Positions 1 to 5,622 are shown, numbered from the stretch's first letter. The stretch is DNA of 7,088 nucleotides from Campylobacterales bacterium (GCA_027056215.1 JALULO010000225.1:1-7088), one strand, 5' to 3'. The notes: a model not told the origin generated them from the letters alone. Program-made: numbers and translations.

Positions 1-2
1 TT

Positions 3-317
3 GAACGTATCGAAGAGCTTGTGATCTTAAAAAAAGAATCTCATGATATAAACAATATCCGACAAATCGATAAAATACTCAAATACAAAGGCTACATCCT
101 CTCCAAATCCCAAAAAGATGAAATCCTGAAAAACCAAGATGTTGTCATCGCGAACACATATGTCGTTATACTAAATGAAGACAAAATCTACATCGCCCCC
201 TACGTCACACAAACGATGGATAAAAAGAGTAAAGAATTATACAGAAAGGCACACATACCAGCAAAAATACGCCCTTATCTTTGTCAGATAGGATATATTC
301 CAAAAAATATTTTGTAA
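3..317 (+). CDS. tilS: 3' end of probable tRNA(Ile)-lysidine synthetase TilS (5'-truncated by window edge)
   Basis: The reading frame is already open at the left edge (Glu-Arg-Ile-Glu-Glu-Leu precedes the GTG at 21), so this is the last 104 codons of a longer gene rather than a complete 98-aa protein. The C-terminal part (Lys-Ser-Lys-Glu-Leu-Tyr-Arg-Lys-Ala-His-Ile-Pro-Ala-Lys-Ile-Arg-Pro-Tyr) fits the TilS C-terminal pattern of a KKxF/Y-like stretch, then IP, then an Arg two to three residues later. The preceding strand pattern VVILNEDKIYIAPYV also fits. TilS modifies the anticodon C34 of tRNA-Ile2 to lysidine in the cytoplasm, using ATP and lysine. The catalytic N-terminal PP-loop domain (SGGxDS) lies outside the window, so identification rests on the weakly conserved C-terminus only. 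A conserved hypothetical protein is the alternative. Confidence 0.5.
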   Translation, partial: ERIEELVILKKESHDINNIRQIDKILKYKGYILSKSQKDEILKNQDVVIANTYVVILNEDKIYIAPYVTQTMDKKSKELYRKAHIPAKIRPYLCQIGYIPKNIL

Positions 318-355
318 GTTACACTGGAAGTATCAAACACTAAGTTTAATAACAT

Positions 356-380
356 CTTAATTATATAATATAAAATTAAG
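356..380. repeat. A/T-rich inverted repeat after the tilS-like gene
   Basis: CTTAATT at 356-362 is complementary to AATTAAG at 374-380, with an 11-base A/T loop. It lies 38 bases after the stop of the tilS-like gene and just before the promoter of the next gene. It could be a weak terminator, but no clean T-tract follows and a 7-bp A/T stem is poorly stable. It may be chance in A/T-rich spacer DNA. Confidence 0.2.
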
Positions 381-390
381 AGTTAAATTG

Positions 391-428
391 TATAATCATC
401 TATATAGCATTTCAAATTTTATAAAGGA
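391..428 (+). promoter_or_regulatory. Probable -10 box and ribosome-binding site of the first lipoprotein gene
   Basis: TATAAT at 391-396 is preceded directly by TTG and lies 37 bases before the ATG at 434. No convincing -35 is seen 16-18 bases upstream, where the DNA is almost pure A/T; this is tolerated by Campylobacterota sigma-70 promoters. AAGGA at 424-428 sits five bases before the ATG and supports that start. The stretch 401-429 closely resembles 3102-3132 upstream of the paralogous lipoprotein gene. Confidence 0.5.
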
Positions 429-433
429 TTTTC

Positions 434-1633
434 ATGATTAAAAAATTAGTTTCTATCTCTCTTTTGGCATCTTTAGCTCTTCTTAGCACAGGTTGTGGTA
501 GTGGAAATGGTGATAACAATAGTACAAGTTCTTCTTCATCTTCAAGTTCCAGCTCAAGTTCAGGGGGAACAACAGTGGTAGATACAACACCACCGGTTAT
601 TACCAATCAAACTACTTATAGTGTAGAAGCTGATACAAATAAAACCATTCATCTTACTGCGAATGAAGATGCAAATTTCAGCATGGTCGATACACTGCAA
701 TTTACGCTTGCAAATGCAGATTTGACATTTTCTGCACCGGAATTCAATACATCCACAAACGCTGTGAATGAATACAATACAACAGTCACGGCAACAGATA
801 CGTCAGACAATGACTCCAATAAAACATTTGTTTTCAGTGTGACGAAAAAAAGTGCAACTGCCACTGTAACAGTAGTACCGACAGGTGATAAAAATATCAC
901 AGATAACGGTAACGGAACATATTCATATAATGGATTGACATGGCATGTGTCCGGTGTGAAGACGGGTCAGGATGTAACTTCTTCTGAAAATATGTGTAGT
1001 GGCTCCAAACGTTTACCATATGCGAATGAAATACTTGATTTACTCGACTATGATCGTGCAAGTACGGCAACACACGGTACGTTGTTGGATAATGATTTTA
1101 ATAATACAGCAATTTATGCTCTTTCAGAATTTTGGGCAAAACCGCAAAATGGAAAAAATCTTTTTGTCAATGTAAGACATGGTGGTGTAAGTTATGAAAA
1201 CAATGATACTGCCGTTCATGCAGTTATATGTGTCGAAGGAAACGAACCTGTTTCACATACGTTGAATGATGAGGGTAATGATGTTGTCTTGGATAAAACG
1301 ACGCAACTTGAGTGGAAAAAGATGTATACATCAGATCGTAAATTAATGGATAATAGTTTATTGACATCATTCTGTCAAGATCCGTGGAGACTTCCGAACA
1401 TTAATGAATTGCGTACTTTGATCGATCCTGTAACAGGAAAAGTTGATGGACAATTAATGCCTGAGTTCGATAATAGAAATGATAATATATGGTCAGCGAC
1501 AAAGTTTGTTGATACAGCCAGCCCAACTAAAAGAAATTTTATTATCAAAGCGACTTCTGTACCGTTTATTGTGAATGTAGATGAAGTGAGTAGTTCTAAC
1601 AAAAATTATACCACTTGTGTTAAAGTAAAATAA
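434..1633 (+). CDS. Cell-envelope lipoprotein with Ser linker, Ig/cadherin-like region and two DUF1566 (Lcl-type) domains
   Basis: The 399-aa protein starts with a lysine-containing, Leu/Ala-rich signal peptide ending in LLSTGC, a lipobox that places the acylated cysteine at residue 21. A Gly/Asn spacer and twelve consecutive serines (32-43) follow. Residues about 51-145 begin DTTPPVIT and run to a Thr-rich FVFSV strand, like bacterial Ig/cadherin-type modules. Two DUF1566 units follow. Unit 1 (about 155-268) has GLTW, RLPYANEILDLLDYD and Cys188/Cys266. Unit 2 (about 275-397) has TTQLEWKK, WRLPNINELRTLID, IWSAT and Cys314/Cys395. The DUF1566 fold is shared with the C-terminal domain of the Legionella adhesin Lcl, so ligand binding at the cell envelope is a reasonable inference, but the ligand is unknown. 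The same architecture recurs in the lipoprotein gene at 3138-4175, which lacks the Ig-like part. An AAGGA ribosome site supports the ATG. Confidence 0.85.
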   Translation: MIKKLVSISLLASLALLSTGCGSGNGDNNSTSSSSSSSSSSSSGGTTVVDTTPPVITNQTTYSVEADTNKTIHLTANEDANFSMVDTLQFTLANADLTFSAPEFNTSTNAVNEYNTTVTATDTSDNDSNKTFVFSVTKKSATATVTVVPTGDKNITDNGNGTYSYNGLTWHVSGVKTGQDVTSSENMCSGSKRLPYANEILDLLDYDRASTATHGTLLDNDFNNTAIYALSEFWAKPQNGKNLFVNVRHGGVSYENNDTAVHAVICVEGNEPVSHTLNDEGNDVVLDKTTQLEWKKMYTSDRKLMDNSLLTSFCQDPWRLPNINELRTLIDPVTGKVDGQLMPEFDNRNDNIWSATKFVDTASPTKRNFIIKATSVPFIVNVDEVSSSNKNYTTCVKVK

Positions 1634-1641
1634 TTATCTTC

Positions 1642-1679
1642 TCATGACGAAGTTCAGTTTTACTGAACTTTTGTCATGA
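1642..1679 (+). terminator. Hairpin between the first lipoprotein gene and the membrane methyltransferase gene
   Basis: The inner stem AAGTTCAGT (1650-1658) pairs with ACTGAACTT (1662-1670) around a TTT loop and is followed by TT, giving a TTTT run at 1669-1672. The symmetry then continues: TCATGAC (1642-1648) pairs with GTCATGA (1673-1679). The palindrome therefore spans 38 bases and ends four bases before the next ATG. The inner part alone looks like an intrinsic terminator; the full stem could instead attenuate or end transcription in both directions, or sequester the start region of the next gene. Confidence 0.55.
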
Positions 1680-1683
1680 TATT

Positions 1684-2973
1684 ATGCTCTATATGAATCG
1701 TAAATCATCCTATATCTCTTATGCCGGCTATATCGGTGCATTTTTTTTGAGCATCGGTGCTTTTTGGTTTGCCAGTTATCATTCTTCCGGGCAGGTGCGT
1801 TCTACAGATTATCCGATGTTATATGCGCTTGTTGGTTTCGCATTTATGATGATGACAGTCTGGGAATTGATTTTGCGTTACAGATTTTTAACCAAAGAGG
1901 GTATCGCATTTTTCTCTCCGGCTTCTGATTCAAATATAAAGATTTTAAAATCCACACTCTATCGTTTTAGTGTCCTTTTTATTCCATTTTTGATTGCATG
2001 GTTACTGGTACAAAACCATTACTACTTCACACAGAGTAACTTCTTCAAACCGACGAGAGTCTTTTTCGATTATCTGCTCTATATTTTTCTTTTAGCGGGA
2101 ATCCCCTATATCTTCATCACACGAAAATATTTGCATCATACACGTTTTGAGTTTAATGATTATGGCATTCTCTCTATGATTGCGGTCCGAGCACTTTTTA
2201 GAAAATTTATAAAAAAGCACGATACCAAGCTTTATCAAAACAGAAGAATCAAAAAAATATTGCGCTTATATCTTGTCAATTTCTTCTTTTTGACGTTAAT
2301 GGCACGTTTTTTTGTCAGTGAATTTCAGGGGTTTTCTCAGGCTTATCATACGATTTGGGGAAATAGTTTCGGTACATTATCATGGTATTTACAGTATAAA
2401 ACCTTTTTTCTACTTTTTTTTCATCTTTTATTTATTATCGATGTCGGTATTGCCACTATCGGGTATAGTTTTGCAAGTCGATGGCTCGATAACAGAACGC
2501 GCAGTGTTGACTGGACCTGGAGTGGCTGGATTGTTGCATTGCTCTGTTATCCTCCGTTAAATACGGCATTTACGTCGCAATTTATCAGTTATCAGGGATT
2601 GCCTACCCATCAGCTGATTACCAATGAATACGCTCTGGCTGTGGTTCTAGCAATAGTTTTATCATTATATGTGCTATATGTCTGGGCAACCATAGCGTTA
2701 GGGTTTAAATTTAGCAATCTTACCCATCGGGGTATTGTTTCAAGCGGACCTTATCGATTTGTCCGCCATCCGGCATATGCCGCCAAAAACATGGCTTGGT
2801 GGGTGGACAATACGTTTGTTTTAACAAATATCTGGGCGACTGTTGGTATGATACTTTGGAATGTAATTTATATTTTAAGGGCATTGACCGAAGAGCGTCA
2901 TCTCAGTCATTTTGGGGACTATCAACACTACATCGAAAAAGTCAAATATAAGTTTGTTCCTAAAATTATTTAA
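1684..2973 (+). CDS. Polytopic membrane protein with C-terminal isoprenylcysteine carboxyl methyltransferase (ICMT/PEMT)-like domain
   Basis: The 429-aa protein has about eight to ten hydrophobic segments, for example near residues 12-31, 43-61, 92-110, 128-146, 192-212, 240-260, 280-297, 318-336 and 378-396. The C-terminus carries the signature of the ICMT/phospholipid methyltransferase superfamily: GPYRFVRHPAY (355-365), then RALTEERHL with the Glu pair 403-404, then DYxxYIEKVKYKFVP. In that family the RHPxY and EE motifs bind S-adenosylmethionine at the membrane face, and substrates are lipids or lipidated thiols. Bacterial single-domain members are usually around 150-220 aa, so the roughly 300-residue membrane extension is unusual. 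The start is uncertain: ATG at 1684 and ATG at 1693 both lack a clear Shine-Dalgarno site, and the gene begins just after a hairpin. It lies between two paralogous lipoprotein genes on the same strand. Methyltransferase activity is inferred; the substrate is unknown. Confidence 0.75.
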   Translation: MLYMNRKSSYISYAGYIGAFFLSIGAFWFASYHSSGQVRSTDYPMLYALVGFAFMMMTVWELILRYRFLTKEGIAFFSPASDSNIKILKSTLYRFSVLFIPFLIAWLLVQNHYYFTQSNFFKPTRVFFDYLLYIFLLAGIPYIFITRKYLHHTRFEFNDYGILSMIAVRALFRKFIKKHDTKLYQNRRIKKILRLYLVNFFFLTLMARFFVSEFQGFSQAYHTIWGNSFGTLSWYLQYKTFFLLFFHLLFIIDVGIATIGYSFASRWLDNRTRSVDWTWSGWIVALLCYPPLNTAFTSQFISYQGLPTHQLITNEYALAVVLAIVLSLYVLYVWATIALGFKFSNLTHRGIVSSGPYRFVRHPAYAAKNMAWWVDNTFVLTNIWATVGMILWNVIYILRALTEERHLSHFGDYQHYIEKVKYKFVPKII

Positions 2974-2986
2974 AATTATTTAAATT
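2961..2986 (+). repeat. Direct repeat of TAAAATTATT at the stop codon of the methyltransferase-like gene
   Basis: TAAAATTATT occurs at 2961-2970 and again at 2971-2980, and a partial third copy (TAAATT) begins at 2981. The second copy supplies the stop codon TAA at 2971-2973. This looks like local slippage duplication in A/T-rich DNA. Confidence 0.6.
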
Positions 2987-2996
2987 TTTTATTTAC

Positions 2997-3026
2997 TTGA
3001 CAAAATAGTTTGCAACAATGTATAAT
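2997..3026 (+). promoter_or_regulatory. Consensus sigma-70 promoter for the second lipoprotein gene
   Basis: TTGACA at 2997-3002 and TATAAT at 3021-3026 are both perfect consensus hexamers, separated by 18 bases. Transcription would start near 3032-3034 and give a leader of about 105 nt before the GTG at 3138. The promoter begins 24 bases after the methyltransferase-like gene ends, so the downstream lipoprotein gene is likely transcribed on its own, possibly strongly. Confidence 0.75.
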
Positions 3027-3101
3027 AGTCTGAATTGTCTGTCTATTTTGTTATATTGCCTTCTGTGCGGTTAAGATTTCCTGCCGTTTGTCGATATAGC
3101 A

Positions 3102-3132
3102 TATATAGATATTCAAATTTATAATAAAGGAT
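3102..3132 (+). promoter_or_regulatory. Leader segment and ribosome-binding site shared with the paralogous lipoprotein gene
   Basis: TATATAG, three bases, TTCAAATTT (3102-3120), then TAAAGGAT (3125-3132), repeats the arrangement at 401-429 with only a few mismatches and a two-base length difference. AAGGA at 3127-3131 lies six bases before the GTG start at 3138 and favours it over the ATG at 3136, which is followed directly by TGA. Confidence 0.55.
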
Positions 3133-3137
3133 AGTAT

Positions 3138-4175
3138 GTGAAAAATGCATTGTATATTTCATTGGTAGCAACAGCTATAGTTTTCTCAGGATGTGGTGGA
3201 GGAGGCGGTAGCTCTTCATCGAGTTCATCTTCATCAAGTTCATCTTCATCAAGTTCAAGTTCATCAAGTTCAAGTTCATCAAGTTCAAGTTCATCAAGTT
3301 CAAGTTCAAGTTCATCAAGTTCAGGATCAAGTGGAACTGCGCAATGTGATCCAGCTGTACCGGTGACAACAAAAATTCCGACGGTTAAAACAGGACAGGC
3401 TGACGGTAGTCTTGGTGCAAGTAGATCATTTTCTGTTTCAGGTACTGAGATTAAAGATCCTTTAACTTTACAGTGGGCATATAAAGGAGCAGGCGCAACT
3501 AACCCACAAAGTACAAAAACATTAGCAGAAGCAAAAACATTTTGTACAACTGCAGGCATGCGTTTACCTTCAAGAAATGAAGCATTGAATCTGGTTGATT
3601 ATGGCACCTTTGCCATTCAGAGTGATTTCGATAACTATCCTTCTTCTATCTGGAGTGCTGATGGGTATGAAGTTGTTTTTGCAAGCGGTGGAACAATCAA
3701 AAGAACTCCAGATACTAACCTTTCAGTTCGATGTGTGAAAGGTAAGGCAACAGAAGTGACACATAATGTCGAAGATAAAGGTGAGTATGTAGTAGATCAT
3801 ACAACCGGTCTTGAGTGGTCTAAATTTAAAACAGCAAAAACAGCTACTTATTCATTGAATAGATTGCCTATTAACGAATCAAATAATTCAAAGCCATCCG
3901 CAGCTGATTTTTGTGCCTCTTTAAATATTGGTGGTAATACAGACTGGAAATTGCCGTCTATCAATGATCTTCGATCTATTGCCTGTTTGAAAGGAAATAA
4001 ACTGATGGTGCCTTCTGTTCTTGACCCTCAGGAAAACATAACTTATATTTGGTCTGCAACCGAGGATACATCACGTACTAAGAATTATATATTGAAAATG
4101 GACGAAGGTGCACGTATTAGTGTCGAACCTAAAACCGGAAAATATTTTGTCACTTGTGTACGCAAAAGTAATTAA
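3138..4175 (+). CDS. Cell-envelope lipoprotein with 38-residue poly-Ser linker and two DUF1566 (Lcl-type) domains
   Basis: This 345-aa protein starts at GTG. Its short signal peptide ends in VFSGC, with the acylated cysteine at residue 19, followed by five glycines and 38 uninterrupted serines (25-62). Two DUF1566 units follow. Unit 1 (about 85-201) has DPLTLQW, RLPSRNEALNLVDYG, IWSA and Cys136/Cys199. Unit 2 (about 203-342) has HTTGLEWSKF, WKLPSINDLRSI, IWSATED and Cys259/Cys340. Cys70 and Cys283 could form one more pair. The junction TEVTHNVEDKGEYVVDHTTG parallels PVSHTLNDEGNDVVLDKTTQ of the lipoprotein at 434-1633, which shows that the two are paralogues. It is probably anchored in the outer membrane and reaches outward on the flexible serine stalk. 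A ligand-binding or adhesive role is inferred from the Lcl relationship only. It has its own consensus promoter upstream and a terminator-like hairpin 24 bases downstream. Confidence 0.85.
   Translation: MKNALYISLVATAIVFSGCGGGGGSSSSSSSSSSSSSSSSSSSSSSSSSSSSSSSSSSSSSSGSSGTAQCDPAVPVTTKIPTVKTGQADGSLGASRSFSVSGTEIKDPLTLQWAYKGAGATNPQSTKTLAEAKTFCTTAGMRLPSRNEALNLVDYGTFAIQSDFDNYPSSIWSADGYEVVFASGGTIKRTPDTNLSVRCVKGKATEVTHNVEDKGEYVVDHTTGLEWSKFKTAKTATYSLNRLPINESNNSKPSAADFCASLNIGGNTDWKLPSINDLRSIACLKGNKLMVPSVLDPQENITYIWSATEDTSRTKNYILKMDEGARISVEPKTGKYFVTCVRKSN
3216..3323 (+). repeat. In-frame 15-bp minisatellite encoding the poly-Ser stalk
   Basis: The unit TCATCAAGTTCAAGT occurs four times without change (3246-3260, 3261-3275, 3276-3290, 3291-3305). 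Degenerate copies lie upstream at 3216-3230 (TCATCGAGTTCATCT) and 3231-3245 (TCATCAAGTTCATCT). Downstream there is a six-base partial unit (3306-3311) and a truncated copy (3312-3323). All units encode five serines using both the TCN and AGY codon families. Because 15 and 6 are multiples of three, gain or loss of units changes linker length without breaking the frame. Confidence 0.9.
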
Positions 4176-4548
4176 ATCTTCGATTTTACAATAATCCTGG
4201 AGGGCTCAAAAAGCTCTCCTGCCTTTTTGACAAAAGGGTCTTCTAAAATATTCTCCCCATCTATCTCTTTGTTTTCACTTTTTCCTACTGTCTAAGCGGC
4301 GATGCAGCTGTCTGCGGGATTTTCATTTTCCACTTCTTTGGGTATTCCCTTCAGCTGTTTGGATTCCTTCACTTTTGTGATCTCTCTGTCGCGGAGAGTG
4401 TATCGTTTTCATGAGATATAAAGGAGATACTCTTTTTAAAACACTCTCCAAGTTCATAGTTTCTGTCGTAGAGTTTGGCTATAAGTGCTTTGAAATTTGT
4501 TTCCGCGTAGTATAGCTGTTTTGGTGTTTGAGGAGGCGATGCCATTAA
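4172..4548 (-). pseudogene. Relic of a gene 3' end, probably dnaX (DNA polymerase III gamma/tau C-terminus)
   Basis: On the minus strand, an open stretch from about 4548 down to 4369 encodes MASPPQTPKQLYYAETNF, then LIAKLYDRNYELGECF, then SISFISHENDTL, and stops. A second frame continues at once with ITKVKESKQLKGIPKEVENE, has an in-frame TAG at 4292-4294, and then reads EDPFVKKAGELFEPSRIIVKSK to a TAA at 4172-4174. The phrase DPxVxxAxxLFxxxxIxVK at a C-terminus, preceded by a LYDRNYELGECF-like helix, resembles the C-terminal end of epsilonproteobacterial DnaX from memory; no alignment was possible. One frameshift, one nonsense codon, a probable internal deletion and the absence of any N-terminal part mark it as a dead fragment. 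Its stop overlaps the stop of the convergent lipoprotein gene. An unrelated hypothetical protein is the alternative identity, but decay of a coding sequence is well supported. Confidence 0.5.
4199..4228 (+). terminator. Intrinsic terminator-like hairpin after the second lipoprotein gene
   Basis: GGAGGGCT (4199-4206) pairs with AGCTCTCC (4212-4219), eight base pairs with one G-U, around a five-base CAAAA loop. It is followed by TGCC and a run of five T (4224-4228). It lies 24 bases after the lipoprotein stop and is the most GC-rich hairpin in the window. It also falls inside the minus-strand dnaX-like relic, so it derives from former coding DNA. Confidence 0.6.
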
Positions 4549-4558
4549 GTTAAGCCAA

Positions 4559-4586
4559 AAAAACCACTGAATTTTCAGTAGTTTTT
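4559..4586. terminator. Bidirectional terminator-like palindrome between the two relics
   Basis: The 28 bases fold into a stem with ACTGAA (4566-4571) pairing TTCAGT (4574-4579), one mismatch (4565/4580), then C4564-G4581 and five A-T pairs. A run of seven A precedes the stem centre on the left (4557-4563) and five T lie on the right (4582-4586), so it would read as a terminator on either strand. It separates the dnaX-like relic from the transposase-like remnant and may have come in with the mobile element. Confidence 0.5.
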
Positions 4587-4592
4587 AGAAAG

Positions 4593-4757
4593 ATGATAAA
4601 CTCTGTCGGGTTTAAAGTCAAACATAAAATAAAACAGAATGATTTTACAAGAAAGGTTAAATTAACACTTGCAATTATGATTGCGACTTTGAGAAGTGTA
4701 TGCCACATATATCTTCAATATGATCTGCAACTTGTGTTGAGCTATTGCCTAAACTAA
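4593..4757 (+). pseudogene. N-terminal remnant of an IS4-family-like transposase
   Basis: A 54-codon open stretch begins at ATG 4593 and ends at TAA 4755-4757. It contains NDFTRKVKLTLAIMIATL (about residues 16-33), which fits the FTRxRKL-hydrophobic segment near the N-terminus of many IS4-family (DDE) transposases; the following YLQYDLQL could match the next helix. An intact transposase would be several hundred residues and carry the DDE motifs, which are absent. No terminal inverted repeat pair or target duplication could be matched around it. It lies directly beside the minus-strand dnaX-like relic, so the element or its decay may have removed the rest of that gene. The family call is from motif recognition and is moderately uncertain. 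Confidence 0.5.
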
Positions 4758-4770
4758 AGAACGTCTTATA

Positions 4771-5622
4771 CTACTCAACCAGATAAAGATTTGCCAATCT
4801 CAGTTTTTGATCGATCAATTCTTTAAATTGTTGTAAGTGGACACTTGGCTGAAAATTGTTCTCTAGTAAAATCTTTTTTGCCAGAGGATATTTTTGCATC
4901 TCTACCGCTGCATTTAAGGCTTGCAGATGCACATATGTCGGTATATATTCACGTTTATCATTTAACGCTTTATAAAGATTGATAAAACGATCATAGGCTT
5001 TATTTTGATAATAATCATTTAAGATAGAGATGGCTTTATCTTTTGTTTGTGTCGTTTGCTGGGCTATTTTTGTATCTTTTGGTATAGCAGCTCCATTTTG
5101 TTTCAAGAAACTAAGCATTTCCAAATCATCAGGATTAATACGTAGAACTTCCTTAGCTATTTTAAGTGCGTGTTTTTTATCATTGATGGAGATAAAATAG
5201 TTCACTAAAAATTTTCGGTCTATGATATTTGTAGGATCTTTTTGTACGTATTTAAGCATATATTCAAGATCATGTTTAACATCGCTTTGTACTGTTTTTG
5301 TTTGTGTGAGTTTATAATCTTTATCTATCTTTTGTAACAACCTGATAGCCGGTTTAAACCTTTGCACACGTACAATCTCTTTTAAAATCTTTTTCGCTTT
5401 GTTCTTCTCCCCTTGCCAGTAGTAAAAAACAGCCAGCAAATTTTTTCCGCGAATGTTTTTGGGATATACTTTTAAAAACGATTTAACATACGTTATAGCT
5501 TTTTGTTCCTGTCCATGATCATAAAGCGTATAAGCACTCTTTTTCATCTTAAAATACGCATCATTACCATTCAAAGCAAAAGAAAACTGTATCATTAAAA
5601 GTAGTAATAACAAATATCTCAT
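4771..5622 (-). CDS. Secreted or periplasmic tetratricopeptide-repeat (TPR) protein
   Basis: The start was set at the ATG at 5622-5620, giving 283 aa. It begins with a signal peptide, MRYLLLLLLMIQFSFA, with likely cleavage after SFA (residue 16), and has AAGG eight bases upstream. A longer frame, open to 5760, would add 46 residues before the signal peptide and run across the cysK start, so it was not used. TPR-like helical pairs are visible at about 22-55 (AYFKMKKSAYTLYDHGQEQ, ending in YPK), 56-89 (AVFYYWQGEKNKAKKIL) and 133-165 (ALKIAKEVLRINPDD), with further degenerate helices up to about 255. TPR proteins act as scaffolds for protein contacts; the partner is unknown here and no enzymatic motif is seen. 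It is Lys-rich, stands alone, and is divergent from cysK across a 111-bp spacer. The downstream neighbour is only the transposase-like relic. Confidence 0.75.
   Translation of the reverse strand: MRYLLLLLLMIQFSFALNGNDAYFKMKKSAYTLYDHGQEQKAITYVKSFLKVYPKNIRGKNLLAVFYYWQGEKNKAKKILKEIVRVQRFKPAIRLLQKIDKDYKLTQTKTVQSDVKHDLEYMLKYVQKDPTNIIDRKFLVNYFISINDKKHALKIAKEVLRINPDDLEMLSFLKQNGAAIPKDTKIAQQTTQTKDKAISILNDYYQNKAYDRFINLYKALNDKREYIPTYVHLQALNAAVEMQKYPLAKKILLENNFQPSVHLQQFKELIDQKLRLANLYLVE

Noticed and set aside
21..317. A complete 98-aa gene starting at the GTG at 21
   Set aside because: The frame is open to the window edge and the protein looks like the C-terminus of a larger enzyme, so the GTG is most likely an internal codon.
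412..606. Minus-strand 64-codon frame over the start of the first lipoprotein gene
   Set aside because: It is the antisense shadow of the Ser linker and signal peptide, with a composition artefact (Glu/Leu runs).
2312..2560. Plus-strand 82-codon frame inside the membrane methyltransferase-like gene
   Set aside because: It is an out-of-frame shadow in T-rich DNA; hydrophobicity comes from the T content.
3034..3101. Riboswitch or structured RNA in the 105-nt leader of the second lipoprotein gene
   Set aside because: No recognisable riboswitch core and no strong stem could be found by eye.
3210..3323. Possible CRISPR or other spaced-repeat array
   Set aside because: The 15-bp units are contiguous with no unique spacers and are in frame with a coding sequence; it is a coding minisatellite.
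3119..3559. Minus-strand frame of 146 codons rich in Glu, Leu and Asp, antisense to the poly-Ser lipoprotein gene
   Set aside because: Its E/L/D repeats are only the antisense reading of the Ser-codon minisatellite; it has no ribosome site and the sense frame is clearly a lipoprotein.
4549..4587. Trp-rich minus-strand extension of the dnaX-like relic
   Set aside because: The residues are encoded by the terminator-like palindrome and its A-run, so they are unlikely to be part of the old gene.
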